This document shows positions 1-7,450 of a DNA stretch of 13,662 nt, one piece after another. This stretch comes from UMGS1484 sp045593325 (GTDB lineage: Bacteria; Bacillota; Clostridia; Oscillospirales; Acutalibacteraceae): the NCBI GenBank assembly GCA_045593325.1, contig JAZNWL010000007.1, positions 1 through 13,662 on the forward strand. The letters are read 5' to 3'. The notes below the pieces were generated by a model. That model worked only from the letters and a program-made list of their open reading frames with translations, did no database searches and was not told the DNA's origin. The position numbers were made by a program, and so were the translations under genes. Position 1 is the stretch's first letter; the number at the start of each line of letters is the position of its first letter.

Positions 1-7
1 CTCCTTT
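1..7 (-). promoter_or_regulatory. Ribosome binding site of a gene beginning beyond the left edge
   Basis: On the minus strand these bases read AAAGGAG, a strong Shine-Dalgarno sequence, and the window ends immediately after it. It follows the Leu-type T-box leader and its terminator by about 34 bases. The controlled gene must therefore begin within a few bases outside the window. Its identity cannot be read here. A leucine-related gene is expected from the leader: leuS, a leucine biosynthesis gene or transporter, or another branched-chain acyl-CoA synthetase. Confidence 0.75.
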
Positions 8-40
8 CAAAAATAAAGCAAATAATAAATTATAAACAAC

Positions 41-85
41 AAAAAAACGTTCCCGTCTCTTTATGAATTAAAGAGACGAAAACGT
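41..85 (-). terminator. T-box regulated intrinsic terminator (Leu leader)
   Basis: On the minus strand, ACGUUUUCGUCUCUUU at 85-70 pairs with AAAGAGACGGGAACGU across a short AU-rich loop, and a run of U follows (47-41). In the T-box mechanism this hairpin forms when charged tRNA prevails and is replaced by the antiterminator when uncharged tRNA binds the T-box sequence just upstream. Confidence 0.88.
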
Positions 86-320
86 AAAATTCTACTGTTT
101 CCGCGGTACCACTCTTCTTCATCCAAATCGGATGCACCTCAGATGCAAACACATCTCAACTCTGTTACGGGAGTTCCCGTCTACCCCTACTGCAAGTTCA
201 CGGTAGCCGCTCCGCGGTGAGTTCAGCAAAATTTTCCCGATGTCTCACACCACCCGACATCTCTCTTAAGGCGAAAGGTTTTGCCTACTATTCCACATCT
301 CAGCGTTTGAAATTAGTTGG

Positions 321-349
321 ATTATATCATACTAGGTTTCTTTTGTCAA
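321..349 (-). promoter_or_regulatory. Consensus sigma-A promoter for the Leu T-box transcript
   Basis: On the minus strand, TTGACA (349-344) and TATAAT (326-321) are separated by exactly 17 bases, a full match to the vegetative consensus. Transcription should begin near 314, just upstream of the Stem I sequence. The other two T-box leaders in this window have promoters of the same perfect type. Confidence 0.9.
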
Positions 350-398
350 GATTTTTGAAAATATTTTTTTGTGTAATTTCTACCTATTTGAATACAAA

Positions 399-435
399 GA
401 AAAAATTAACCCGATTGCCTAAACAATCGGGTTTT
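399..435 (-). terminator. Intrinsic terminator at the end of the vor-ilvE operon
   Basis: On the minus strand, AACCCGATTG (433-424) and CAATCGGGTT (417-408) form a perfect 10-bp stem around a 6-base loop, followed by AATTTTT. It lies 14 bases after the ilvE stop codon. It marks the end of the seven-gene operon and insulates it from the next T-box promoter. Confidence 0.92.
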
Positions 436-448
436 AAACCATAGATTA

Positions 449-1513
449 TTATTTAACAGGATGAGTCCAACCGAAGGTGTCTTCCCCGTTACCAAATTGG
501 ATACCGGTCAAAGTATCATACAACATTTGGGTAACTTCACCGATTTTACCTTCATTGATAATAAAAATGTCATCTTTATAAGCTAATTCACCGATGGGAG
601 AAACAACGGCGGCGGTTCCGCAACCCCAAGCTTCTTCCAATTTACCGTCTTTCAAAGCGGCTTCCAATTCTTCAATGCTGAGAAGACGTTCTTCCACTTT
701 GAAACCCTTTTGTTTCAGCACTTCAATGCAGGACATACGGGTAATACCGGGCAAAATAGAGCCGGTCAAAGCAGGAGTAACAACCACGCCGTCAATTTTA
801 AACATAACGTTCATGGCGCCAACTTCTTCAATGTACTTCCGTTCAACGCCATCCAGCCAAAGAACCTGGGAATACCCTTTTTCTTCAGCCCGTTGACCGG
901 CACGGTTACTGGCAGCATAGTTCCCGCCGCATTTGGCATAACCTGTACCACCGCGAACAGCACGAACATCCTCTGCTTCAATCATGATTTTAACAGGATT
1001 GATGCCTTCTTTGTAATAACTGCCCGAGGGAGAAGCAATAATAATAAAAGTAGCGTTATGAACAGCATGTACCCCTAATGTTTCGTCATTCCCAAACATG
1101 AAGGGACGCAGATACAAAGAAGTTCCGGGTTCACTGGGAGTCCAATCTTTTTCCAAGCCCACAAAGGTATCCAGAATTTCCATATAATCTTCTTCAGGAA
1201 TTTGGGGCAGGCAAAGACGTTCTGCAGAACGGTTCATACGACGAACGTTTTCGATGGGGCGGAACATTTGAACGTCTCCGGTGGGAGTGCGATATGCTTT
1301 CAAGCCTTCGAAAATTTCAGAACCATAGTGCAAAGCGGTGGAAGCGGGATGAATGCTAAGATATCCAAAAGGAACAATACGAGCATTGTACCAACCTTTA
1401 TCTTTGGAATAATCCATGATAAACATGTGGTCGGAAAAGGTTTGACCGAATCCCAAAGAAGAGGCTTCAGGTTTTGCTTTGGGACAGGTAGTTTTTTCAA
1501 TACGAATTTCCAT
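449..1513 (-). CDS. ilvE: Branched-chain amino acid aminotransferase
   Basis: This is a PLP-dependent class IV aminotransferase of 354 residues, the usual length of the longer bacterial IlvE/BCAT type. It exchanges the amino group between glutamate and the 2-oxoacids of valine, leucine and isoleucine. The PLP-binding lysine is K194 in GYAKCGGNYAAS. The family signature continues as EVGAMNVMF (about 230-238), and GSILPGITR (251-259) is the conserved phosphate-binding region. The ATG is preceded by an AAGGGGAGAG ribosome site and lies 15 bases after the upstream oxidoreductase gamma gene. It is the last gene of the operon. Its place behind a 2-ketoisovalerate oxidoreductase and a Val T-box suggests it turns 2-oxoacids made by that enzyme into amino acids. 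No irregularities are visible. Confidence 0.96.
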   Translation of the reverse strand: MEIRIEKTTCPKAKPEASSLGFGQTFSDHMFIMDYSKDKGWYNARIVPFGYLSIHPASTALHYGSEIFEGLKAYRTPTGDVQMFRPIENVRRMNRSAERLCLPQIPEEDYMEILDTFVGLEKDWTPSEPGTSLYLRPFMFGNDETLGVHAVHNATFIIIASPSGSYYKEGINPVKIMIEAEDVRAVRGGTGYAKCGGNYAASNRAGQRAEEKGYSQVLWLDGVERKYIEEVGAMNVMFKIDGVVVTPALTGSILPGITRMSCIEVLKQKGFKVEERLLSIEELEAALKDGKLEEAWGCGTAAVVSPIGELAYKDDIFIINEGKIGEVTQMLYDTLTGIQFGNGEDTFGWTHPVK

Positions 1514-1528
1514 AGTTCTTCTCTCCCC

Positions 1529-2062
1529 TTAGTTGTTTTTGCCCAATTCAATGGCTTTTACGTTGACGGCTTTCATATCTGCGCGACGAGCGGAGATAAC
1601 TTTGCCAAGAGCGGCATCAATGCTGTCATCGTTATATTCACCCAATTCATTCATCAATTTACCCATCATGATCATGTTTGCCAAATTGCCCAATTTTTCA
1701 TCAGAAGCCAATTTGGTGGTGGGAATGTAATGAACGGTAACGTCGGTACGGTTTACTTTACGTTCAATCAAAGTGGAATCCACAAAAATGGTGCCACCGG
1801 GAACAACGGTATCTTCATATTTATCCAAAGAAGGAAGATTCATTGCAACCAAAATGTCAGGTTGAGAAACAATGGGAGAACCAACAGGAGTGTCACTGAT
1901 GATAACACTGCAACTGGCGGTACCGCCACGCATTTCGGGGCCGTAAGAGGGCAACCAACTGATTTGTTTGCCTTCCAGAAGTCCTTTATAAGCCAGGAAT
2001 TTACCGGCGAACAAAATCCCTTGACCACCGAAGCCCGCAATTAAAATTTGAGTGGTTTTCAT
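1529..2062 (-). CDS. 2-oxoacid:ferredoxin oxidoreductase, gamma subunit (VOR type)
   Basis: This 177-residue protein matches the gamma (POR/KOR catalytic gamma) domain of 2-oxoacid:acceptor oxidoreductases. It starts with a glycine-rich GFGGQG loop (residues 10-15). The family's LPSYGPEMRGG segment follows, and then the SDTPVGSP and PDILVAMN stretches. In the four-subunit complex this domain contributes to CoA binding and assembly around the TPP-bearing alpha/beta core. The start codon is 2 bases after the beta subunit stop and has an AAAGGAGGA ribosome site inside the end of the beta gene, so translation is probably coupled. With the alpha, beta and ferredoxin genes next to it, a complete heterotetrameric enzyme is encoded. 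Substrate type is inferred from the VorB-like alpha subunit and the operon content. Confidence 0.93.
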   Translation of the reverse strand: MKTTQILIAGFGGQGILFAGKFLAYKGLLEGKQISWLPSYGPEMRGGTASCSVIISDTPVGSPIVSQPDILVAMNLPSLDKYEDTVVPGGTIFVDSTLIERKVNRTDVTVHYIPTTKLASDEKLGNLANMIMMGKLMNELGEYNDDSIDAALGKVISARRADMKAVNVKAIELGKNN

Positions 2063-2064
2063 GA

Positions 2065-2814
2065 TTATTCCTCCTTTGCGGAACGATCCTTATAAACACC
2101 CAAAGGATAATAAGGAATCATTTTTTCTTCTACCCATTCCAACGCCTTGGCGGGAGTCATACCCCAGTTGGTGGGACAGGTAGAAACAACTTCGATTAAA
2201 GAGAAGCCTTTATTATTGATTTGATTTTCAAATGCCTTTTTAATGGCTTTCTTGGCGGCTTTAATGTTTTTTACATTGTTTACAGCAACCCGTTCCAAAT
2301 ATTCAGGACCATCTAATTCAGACAGCATTTCACATACCTTTACAGGGAAACCGCAAGCATTGGTATCACGGCCGTAAGGAGAGGTTTGGGTTACCTGACC
2401 GGGCAAAGAAGTGGGAGCCATTTGACCGCCGGTCATGCCATAGATTGCGTTATTCACAAAGATAACGGTAATGTTCTCGTTACGGGCGGCAGAGTGAACG
2501 GTTTCTGCCATACCGATGGATGCCAGGTCACCATCCCCTTGATAAGTAAAAACAATGTGGTTTTCAGGGTCGGCACGTTTGAGACCTGTTGCAACGGCGG
2601 GAGCGCGCCCATGGGCAGCTTCTACCATATCACAGGTGAAATAATCATAAGCCATAACCGAGCAACCAACAGGAGCAACACCAATGGTCTTCCCTTCAAT
2701 ACCCAATTCGTCGATTACTTCGGCAACCAGACGATGGATAATACCATGGGTACAACCGGGGCAATAATGCAGAGGTACATCTGCTAAAGATTTCGGTTTT
2801 TCAAAAACAATCAT
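2065..2814 (-). CDS. 2-oxoacid:ferredoxin oxidoreductase, TPP-binding beta subunit (VOR type)
   Basis: This 249-residue beta subunit carries thiamine pyrophosphate and a [4Fe-4S] cluster. The TPP-binding signature is GDGD at residues 93-96, followed by NN at 121-122 and GMTGGQ at 126-131. Cysteines C18 and C21 (YCPGCTHG), C51 (GCS) and C213 (STCPTNWG) occupy the positions that bind the cluster in KOR-type beta subunits. The enzyme family interconverts a 2-oxoacid plus CoA with acyl-CoA, CO2 and reduced ferredoxin, and the reaction is reversible. The ATG overlaps the alpha subunit's stop codon by one base (TAATG), with GGAGGT just upstream, so the two subunits should be made in step. Sequence alone does not separate 2-ketoisovalerate from other 2-oxoacid specificities; the operon context does. 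Confidence 0.95.
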   Translation of the reverse strand: MIVFEKPKSLADVPLHYCPGCTHGIIHRLVAEVIDELGIEGKTIGVAPVGCSVMAYDYFTCDMVEAAHGRAPAVATGLKRADPENHIVFTYQGDGDLASIGMAETVHSAARNENITVIFVNNAIYGMTGGQMAPTSLPGQVTQTSPYGRDTNACGFPVKVCEMLSELDGPEYLERVAVNNVKNIKAAKKAIKKAFENQINNKGFSLIEVVSTCPTNWGMTPAKALEWVEEKMIPYYPLGVYKDRSAKEE

Positions 2815-3881
2815 TATTTTGAACCTCCGTTCTTATGAGCGGCACGAATGCTTTCCAATACCTGTTCGGGAGTGGGAATCATACCGCCAACACGGTTACA
2901 TAATTCAACAGAACGTTTGCAACGAATTGCCAATTCCACGTCTTCAATCATTTGACCCATGGACATTTCCACAGAAATGAAGGTGTGAACCTTTTCTGCC
3001 GCAGCAGCCAAAGGTGCTTTAGGGAACGGCCACAAGGTAATGGGGCGGATCATGCCCACTTTAATGCCCTCTTCACGTGCGGCATCAATGGCGTTTTTAG
3101 AAACACGGGCAGTAATACCGAAGGCAACAATGCAAATATCGGCATCTTCCATGCGATATTCTTCCCACATAGCTTCATTGGCTTCCACCTGAGCATATTT
3201 TTCATAGCGGGCAAAGTTACCTTTTTCCAATTCGTCAGGTTTTAAGTACAAGGAATTGATAATGTTGTGTTCCCGTTTGCAATCGGTACCGGTTACAGCC
3301 CAACTTTTATCAAATTTATTTTTAGCAGGTTCTTCCAACAAAACAGGTTCCATCATCTGACCCATGGTACCGTCTGCCAAAATCATGGAAGTCATACGGT
3401 ATTTTTCAGCCAAATCAAACCCTTTAATGGTCAAATCAGCCATTTCCTGAACAGAAGAAGGTGCCAGAACGATCATGTGGAAGTCACCGTGACCGCAACC
3501 ACGGGTGGCTTGGAAATAGTCCGATTGAGAGGGTTGAATACCACCCAAACCTGGACCACCACGTTGCACGTTAACAATCAAAGCAGGCAAATCTGCCCCT
3601 GCCAAATAGGAGATTCCTTCGCTTTTCAAAGAAATCCCGGGACTGGAAGAAGAAGTCATAACCCGTTTGCCGGTGGAAGCAACACCGTAAACCATGTTGA
3701 TGGCTGCGATTTCGCTTTCTGCTTGCAAGAAGCATCCACCGATTTTAGGCATACGCTTTGCCATGTAAGCGGCAATTTCTGTTTGAGGGGTAATAGGATA
3801 CCCGAAATAGTGACGGCAACCTGCCAAAATTGCTGCTTCAGCAATGGCTTCGTTCCCTTTCATCAATACTTTTTCTGCCAC
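2814..3881 (-). CDS. vorB: 2-ketoisovalerate:ferredoxin oxidoreductase, alpha subunit VorB
   Basis: This is the alpha subunit of the oxidoreductase, about 355 residues. It contains the pyrimidine-binding POR_N domain, with YPITPQTE at residues 28-35, then QAESEIAA and the RGGPGLGG stretch, followed by the domain II/C-terminal region. It resembles proteins named 3-methyl-2-oxobutanoate dehydrogenase subunit VorB in Clostridia. With the beta, gamma and ferredoxin subunits it would interconvert branched-chain 2-oxoacids and acyl-CoAs using ferredoxin. I chose the GTG at 3881. It has AGAGAGGTG six bases upstream and lies 5 bases after the ferredoxin stop codon. An ATG ten codons earlier (3911) would overlap the ferredoxin gene and would put the ribosome site inside the coding sequence. 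A later ATG at codon 7 is possible but less well placed. Confidence 0.93.
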   Translation of the reverse strand: MAEKVLMKGNEAIAEAAILAGCRHYFGYPITPQTEIAAYMAKRMPKIGGCFLQAESEIAAINMVYGVASTGKRVMTSSSSPGISLKSEGISYLAGADLPALIVNVQRGGPGLGGIQPSQSDYFQATRGCGHGDFHMIVLAPSSVQEMADLTIKGFDLAEKYRMTSMILADGTMGQMMEPVLLEEPAKNKFDKSWAVTGTDCKREHNIINSLYLKPDELEKGNFARYEKYAQVEANEAMWEEYRMEDADICIVAFGITARVSKNAIDAAREEGIKVGMIRPITLWPFPKAPLAAAAEKVHTFISVEMSMGQMIEDVELAIRCKRSVELCNRVGGMIPTPEQVLESIRAAHKNGGSK

Positions 3882-3886
3882 AATAC

Positions 3887-4093
3887 TCACCTCTCTACCG
3901 TAATAATGCAATCAGGACACATGGTTGCACAAAATGCGCAACCAATGCACTTTTCTGCATCGGTCATAACCACCGGATGATGGCCTTTCTTGTTAATCTG
4001 GTCATTTGCCAGAGCCAGAATTTTTTTGGGGCAAGCGTCGACACATAAGCCGCAGCCTTTGCACCAGTCGGTTCTGAAACTTACTTTTGCCAT
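3887..4093 (-). CDS. 8Fe-8S ferredoxin subunit (delta) of the VOR complex
   Basis: This 68-residue protein has two classical [4Fe-4S] motifs: C11-x2-C14-x2-C17-x3-C21-P and C49-x2-C52-x2-C55-x3-C59-P. It is the delta-type electron-transfer subunit that links the TPP/FeS core of the four-subunit 2-oxoacid oxidoreductases to external ferredoxin. The start at 4093 (MAKVSF) has AAAGGAGAGA at the right distance. An in-frame ATG 15 codons upstream (4138) overlaps the end of the ATPase gene, lacks such a site and would add an untypical leader. The alpha subunit gene begins 5 bases downstream. All eight cysteines are intact, so the subunit should be functional. Confidence 0.95.
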   Translation of the reverse strand: MAKVSFRTDWCKGCGLCVDACPKKILALANDQINKKGHHPVVMTDAEKCIGCAFCATMCPDCIITVER

Positions 4094-4134
4094 AAGTTTA
4101 TCTCTCCTTTTTATGACTGAATATAAAATACTTA

Positions 4135-4803
4135 TCAATCAAAAATCCTGCTTTGTAACACTAATGGAAACAAATTGGGGATTTGTTTTTGTAATTGGTC
4201 GAACAAATCTTCCTGCACCGTAGTCAACACCAAAGGCAGTCCTGATACACGGGAAAATTCATCGGCATAAGATAACGACTGTAAAACATCCTCTTTACGG
4301 GTTTCGGCACCCACATTGGAATTATTGATTACTCCTGTAAACTTGAGCCCTGCCGCCTGTTCAATTTCCGCCATGATTTCCAGAGTGGAAGCAACGTCAG
4401 AAGTTAAGGGGCGATAACAGTTAATTACCATGTAAAAGGAATAATCATTTTCATTCTCAATGGACGGGACATATCGTCCCAAAGCCAAGGCACCTCGGTC
4501 ATCTCCCCCAATATCAATAATGGCTGAAATGGATTGGTCATCCGTCAGTGCATACATTTCCTGGGGAATAGCGGGAATGTCCACATTGGTTCCTGCATAA
4601 GGAGAACTGATGAGTGAAATTCCTCTTTCGGTTAATTGCTTCATGCTGTCTTTGGTGCGAAAATAAGGATTTACAATGTCCAGATCCGCAATGGCAACCT
4701 TATCAACCCCTTGAGTTTTCAAATCAAAGGCAAGGTTCACAGCAATGTTGGTTTTTCCGCTACCGTAATGACCTGCAATTAAGGTTAAACGCTTATATTC
4801 CAT
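4135..4803 (-). CDS. MinD/ParA/CobQ-like P-loop ATPase of unknown role in the VOR operon
   Basis: This 222-residue protein has a P-loop at GHYGSGKTN (residues 11-19), a Walker A-like loop of the SIMIBI (MinD/ParA/CobQ) class. The switch-like IADLDIVNPYFRT segment and a Walker B-like IIDIGGDDRGA follow. No CxxC metal-binding motif, transmembrane segment or signal peptide is visible, so a cytoplasmic nucleotide-dependent protein is likely. It begins 14 bases after the acyl-CoA synthetase, with GAGGT upstream, and precedes the ferredoxin by 41 bases, so it is co-transcribed with the VOR subunits. Its function is unknown to me. An accessory or maturation role for the oxidoreductase is one possibility suggested only by position. 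There is no partner ParB gene, which argues against DNA partitioning. Confidence 0.85.
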   Translation of the reverse strand: MEYKRLTLIAGHYGSGKTNIAVNLAFDLKTQGVDKVAIADLDIVNPYFRTKDSMKQLTERGISLISSPYAGTNVDIPAIPQEMYALTDDQSISAIIDIGGDDRGALALGRYVPSIENENDYSFYMVINCYRPLTSDVASTLEIMAEIEQAAGLKFTGVINNSNVGAETRKEDVLQSLSYADEFSRVSGLPLVLTTVQEDLFDQLQKQIPNLFPLVLQSRIFD

Positions 4804-4817
4804 AGCAAAACCTCATA

Positions 4818-7103
4818 TTAAAGCTTGTTGCGCATAATTTTACCGCTAACAGTTTTGGGAAGTTCGTCTTTAAACACAACAATGCGAGGATATTTATAAG
4901 GTGCGGTATGGGTTTTAACGTAATTCTGAATTTCTTTTTTCAGCTCTTCGGTGGGTTCGGTACCTTTGGTCAGCACGATACTGGCTTTTACCACTTGACC
5001 GCGAACTTCGTCAGGAGCCGCAGAAACACCACATTCCAGGACGTAAGGAAGTTCCATGATAACGCTCTCGATTTCGAAGGGTCCGATACGATAACCGGAA
5101 GATTTGATCACGTCGTCAACACGACCAACGTACCAATAGAAACCGTCTTCGTCCTTCCAGGCAACGTCACCGGTATGATAATATCCATCATGCCACACTT
5201 CTTTAGTTTTTTCTTCGTCTAAATAATAGCCGGTGAACAAACCGCAAGGAGCACCGTCTTTTACGTTAATAACAATTTCACCGGTATCCCCAACACCAAC
5301 AGGATTACCATCTGCATCAATCAAGGAAACGTCATAAATGGGAGCAGGTTTCCCCATAGAGCCGATTTTATAACTGTCCCCTGCCAGATTCCCAATGATT
5401 TGGGTGGTTTCGGTTTGACCAAACCCTTCCATAATCTTCAAACCTGTGGATTTTTCAAACTGATGGAATACTTCGGGATTTAATGCTTCCCCGGCAGTTG
5501 TCATATGTTTTACCGAGGATAAATCATAATGAGAAATATCTTCTTTGATCAACATACGAAGCATGGTGGGCGGTGCGCAGAAGGTTGTGATTTGATATTT
5601 GGCAAACATCGGCAAAATATCTGCGGCATCAAAACGGTCAAAGTCATAAACAAAGGTAGCGGCTTCACACAGCCATTGGCCATAGAGTTTGCCCCACATA
5701 GACTTTGCCCAACCGGTATCGGAAATAGTGAAATGCAACCCTTCGGGGTCTACACAATGCCAATATTTAGCGGTGTGGAAGTGACCTAAGGGGTATTTAT
5801 AATTATGGGCGGCAATTTTGGGATATCCGGTTGTACCCGAGGTGAAGAACATCAACATTAAATCATCACCGCAAGCGGTGTCTTCGGTGCGCTCAAACAC
5901 AGGGCTGAACAGTTGATAATCTTCATCGAAATCACGCCAGCCGTCCCGTTTGCCCCCAACCAACAATTTGTTCACAACCGTGGGACTTTTTTCACAAGCC
6001 AGTTCCACTTGGTGAGCGGTATCTCCGTCTGCGGTGCAAATAACGGTATTGATACCGGCAGCATTAAAGCGATATTCGAAATCATGTTCTTGCAACTGGT
6101 TGGTTGCCAAAACAGCAACAGCCCCCAATTTATGAAGACCTAAAATGGCATACCAGAATTCATAGTGACGTTTCAGAACCAACAGAACACGGTCACCCTT
6201 CTTAATGCCCAAAGATTTGAAATAGTTGGCGCATTGAGCAGATCCGTTTTTCATGTCAGCGAAGGTGAAACGACGTTCATTCTTATATTTGTCAATGTGT
6301 AACATAGCCAATTTTTCAGGCTTATTGGCAGCGATGGCATCCACAACGTCATAAGTAAAGTTGAACTTTTCAATGTTTTGGAACTCAATTTTAGTGGGTG
6401 TTCCGTTTTCATTCTTTTCAACTTTGGTATATTTGCGGTAAACACGGTCAGGACGTTCGTCAGCCACACGGGCATTGGCAGTCAATTTACCATGCACACC
6501 GGCGGTGGTAACTTCAGCATCAGGACTCAATACGATGGCATAAAAAGAGGCGTCAGTACCGCCAACAGCCATAATACCGTGAGGCGTACTACTATCGTAA
6601 TAAATGCTATCTCCGGGACCTAAGATTTCACTGTGTTCCCCAATCTGTACCTTGATTTGACCTTTCACCACAATATCACATTCCTGACCTTCGTGGGTGG
6701 TGAGTTCAATATCCTTTTGTTGTGCAGTTTCATCATAAGCACAGGTAACAAACAAGGGGTTAGCAATTCGTTTCATAAAGTCACCGGCAAGGCTGTAATA
6801 GATCATGCCGTGGGCTTCTTCAATCATCTGCCCATTCCCGCTACGGGTTACAGTGTAAGAGCGAAGTTTGGGGCTGGAACCTTCAACAATATCGGTAACA
6901 TCAACGTTGAAAGTTAAGGCGCAACGATAAATGAAGGCAAAGTTAAGGTCACTTAAGCCTTGTTCACAGCGCAAATATTCTTCTTCAGTAATCCCGGTTT
7001 TGGCAGCCATTTCGGCAGGGGTATATCCGGTAATTTCTCTTAATTCCCGAATACGGCTTGCCATTTCTTGGATTTTAACATCCAATCCTGTCATGGTTTT
7101 CAT
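4818..7103 (-). CDS. HTH-cupin-acyl-CoA synthetase fusion (MACS type), Val T-box controlled
   Basis: This three-part protein has 761 residues. Residues 17-75 form an XRE-type helix-turn-helix and residues 118-195 a cupin with H137, E141 and H175. From about residue 245 to the end it is an adenylate-forming acyl-CoA synthetase. The enzyme motifs are complete: FFTSGTTGYPK (419-429), the MACS-like SDTGWAKSMW (461-470), GFGQTETT (560-567), YHTGD (642-646) and PKTVSGK with catalytic K755. MACS-family enzymes activate medium or branched short-chain acids to acyl-CoA with ATP. Together with the downstream VOR and IlvE and the Val specifier of its leader, isobutyrate is the likely substrate; this is inference. 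The chosen ATG has AGGAGG six bases upstream; an in-frame start at 7157 would fall inside the leader terminator. It is paralogous to the gene at 7451-9715, with an almost identical C-terminal domain. Confidence 0.92.
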   Translation of the reverse strand: MKTMTGLDVKIQEMASRIRELREITGYTPAEMAAKTGITEEEYLRCEQGLSDLNFAFIYRCALTFNVDVTDIVEGSSPKLRSYTVTRSGNGQMIEEAHGMIYYSLAGDFMKRIANPLFVTCAYDETAQQKDIELTTHEGQECDIVVKGQIKVQIGEHSEILGPGDSIYYDSSTPHGIMAVGGTDASFYAIVLSPDAEVTTAGVHGKLTANARVADERPDRVYRKYTKVEKNENGTPTKIEFQNIEKFNFTYDVVDAIAANKPEKLAMLHIDKYKNERRFTFADMKNGSAQCANYFKSLGIKKGDRVLLVLKRHYEFWYAILGLHKLGAVAVLATNQLQEHDFEYRFNAAGINTVICTADGDTAHQVELACEKSPTVVNKLLVGGKRDGWRDFDEDYQLFSPVFERTEDTACGDDLMLMFFTSGTTGYPKIAAHNYKYPLGHFHTAKYWHCVDPEGLHFTISDTGWAKSMWGKLYGQWLCEAATFVYDFDRFDAADILPMFAKYQITTFCAPPTMLRMLIKEDISHYDLSSVKHMTTAGEALNPEVFHQFEKSTGLKIMEGFGQTETTQIIGNLAGDSYKIGSMGKPAPIYDVSLIDADGNPVGVGDTGEIVINVKDGAPCGLFTGYYLDEEKTKEVWHDGYYHTGDVAWKDEDGFYWYVGRVDDVIKSSGYRIGPFEIESVIMELPYVLECGVSAAPDEVRGQVVKASIVLTKGTEPTEELKKEIQNYVKTHTAPYKYPRIVVFKDELPKTVSGKIMRNKL

Positions 7104-7408
7104 AAACATCCTCCTGCTGTTGGGACAACAAAAAAACTCGTCCCAAAGATATATCAATCCTTGAGACGAGTATAATACATATCATATACCCGCGGTACCA
7201 CTCAAATTGCAGTTTGAACTGCCACCTCTTGGGCTCTAACAAACCCTATGCCTTTACGCAGCAATCACGGAAAGGGTCTACTAACAAAAATGCGTTCTTC
7301 CTTTCGGCTCGGAAGCTACAATCCAACGGCTGAGTTTTTGTGGCTCGCACCAACCGCCACTTCTCTGAAAAACCAACGCCGACGATACTCTTCGTCTTCG
7401 CCTTTACA
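7104..7408 (-). promoter_or_regulatory. T-box riboswitch leader, predicted valine specifier (GUA)
   Basis: The T-box GAGTGGTACCGCGG reads on the minus strand at 7203-7190; its UGGU pairs with the ACCA end of A73 tRNAs. Stem I contains AGAGAA and GGTTGGTGCGAG at about 7366-7340. In the specifier loop, the 5' strand has AGUA after helix GAAG. The 3' strand reads AUU-GUA-G before CUUC, a seven-base strand that aligns with GAA-CUC-A of the Leu leader. The codon is therefore GUA (7319-7317), valine. The base after it is G where A is usual, and a one-base shift would give UGU (Cys). Context and alignment favour Val. A terminator closes the leader, and AGGAGG for the synthetase gene follows. The 300-odd bases between the two synthetase genes hold only this leader and its promoter. 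Confidence 0.92.
7131..7170 (-). terminator. T-box regulated intrinsic terminator (Val leader)
   Basis: On the minus strand CTCGTCTCAA (7170-7161) pairs with TTGGGACGAG (7146-7137), with one U-G wobble, around an AU-rich apical part. Six T (7136-7131) follow. It lies between the T-box sequence and the ribosome site of the synthetase gene, where attenuation should act. Confidence 0.9.
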
Positions 7409-7414
7409 GGAATG

Positions 7415-7443
7415 ATTATATCACTCACAAATAGTATTGTCAA
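7415..7443 (-). promoter_or_regulatory. Consensus sigma-A promoter for the Val T-box / vor-ilvE operon
   Basis: On the minus strand TTGACA (7443-7438) and TATAAT (7420-7415) flank a 17-base spacer, a perfect consensus. It begins only 7 bases after the stop codon of the upstream synthetase gene, and no terminator hairpin is visible in between. Transcripts reading through from the Ile-controlled gene would therefore also enter the Val leader. Confidence 0.9.
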
Positions 7444-7450
7444 GAAAATT

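Larger units (their letters stand above)
1..314 (-). promoter_or_regulatory. T-box riboswitch leader, predicted leucine specifier (CUC)
   Basis: The conserved T-box GAGTGGTACCGCGG is read on the minus strand at 114-101. Its UGGU should pair with the ACCA end of an uncharged tRNA that has A73. Upstream, Stem I shows the AGAGAG and GGTGGTGTGAG T-loop elements at about 266-239. The AGUA of the S-turn is present in the 5' strand of the specifier loop. The 3' strand reads GAA-CUC-A and is flanked by helices pairing GGCAAAA with UUUUGC and GUGG with CCGC. The codon in the specifier position is CUC (221-219), for tRNA-Leu(GAG). A terminator hairpin at 85-41 ends the leader. The regulated gene lies outside the window. 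The T-box call is very secure; the Leu assignment comes from hand folding and fits the canonical GAA-NNN-A pattern well. Confidence 0.93.

Noticed and set aside
1202..2044. Long plus-strand open frame of 280 codons opposite ilvE and the gamma subunit
   Set aside because: It is antisense to two genes with clear family motifs, shows no recognisable domain, and crosses the boundary between them. It is a shadow of their codon usage.
3267..3980. Plus-strand open frame of 237 codons opposite vorB and the ferredoxin gene
   Set aside because: It lies wholly antisense to well-supported genes and its translation has no family signature.
4094..4138. Upstream ATG at 4138 for the ferredoxin
   Set aside because: It overlaps the ATPase stop region, has no ribosome site and adds residues untypical for this ferredoxin family. 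MAKVSF at 4093 has a strong site.
4818..5140. Very recent gene conversion of the synthetase C-terminal domain
   Set aside because: Outside a short stretch the DNA carries many synonymous differences, so a recent event over the whole domain is not supported. The point is kept only as an open question.
7104..7157. Longer N-terminus for the Val-linked synthetase starting at 7157
   Set aside because: The extra codons run through the T-box terminator hairpin and the AGGAGG site. The start at 7103 has ideal spacing and gives an N-terminus matching the paralogue.
7316..7320. Cysteine codon UGU as the specifier of the middle T-box
   Set aside because: UGU would be followed by the usual A but would need a six-base 3' strand and an unpaired G before the CUUC helix. 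Alignment with the other two leaders and the branched-chain genes downstream favour GUA.
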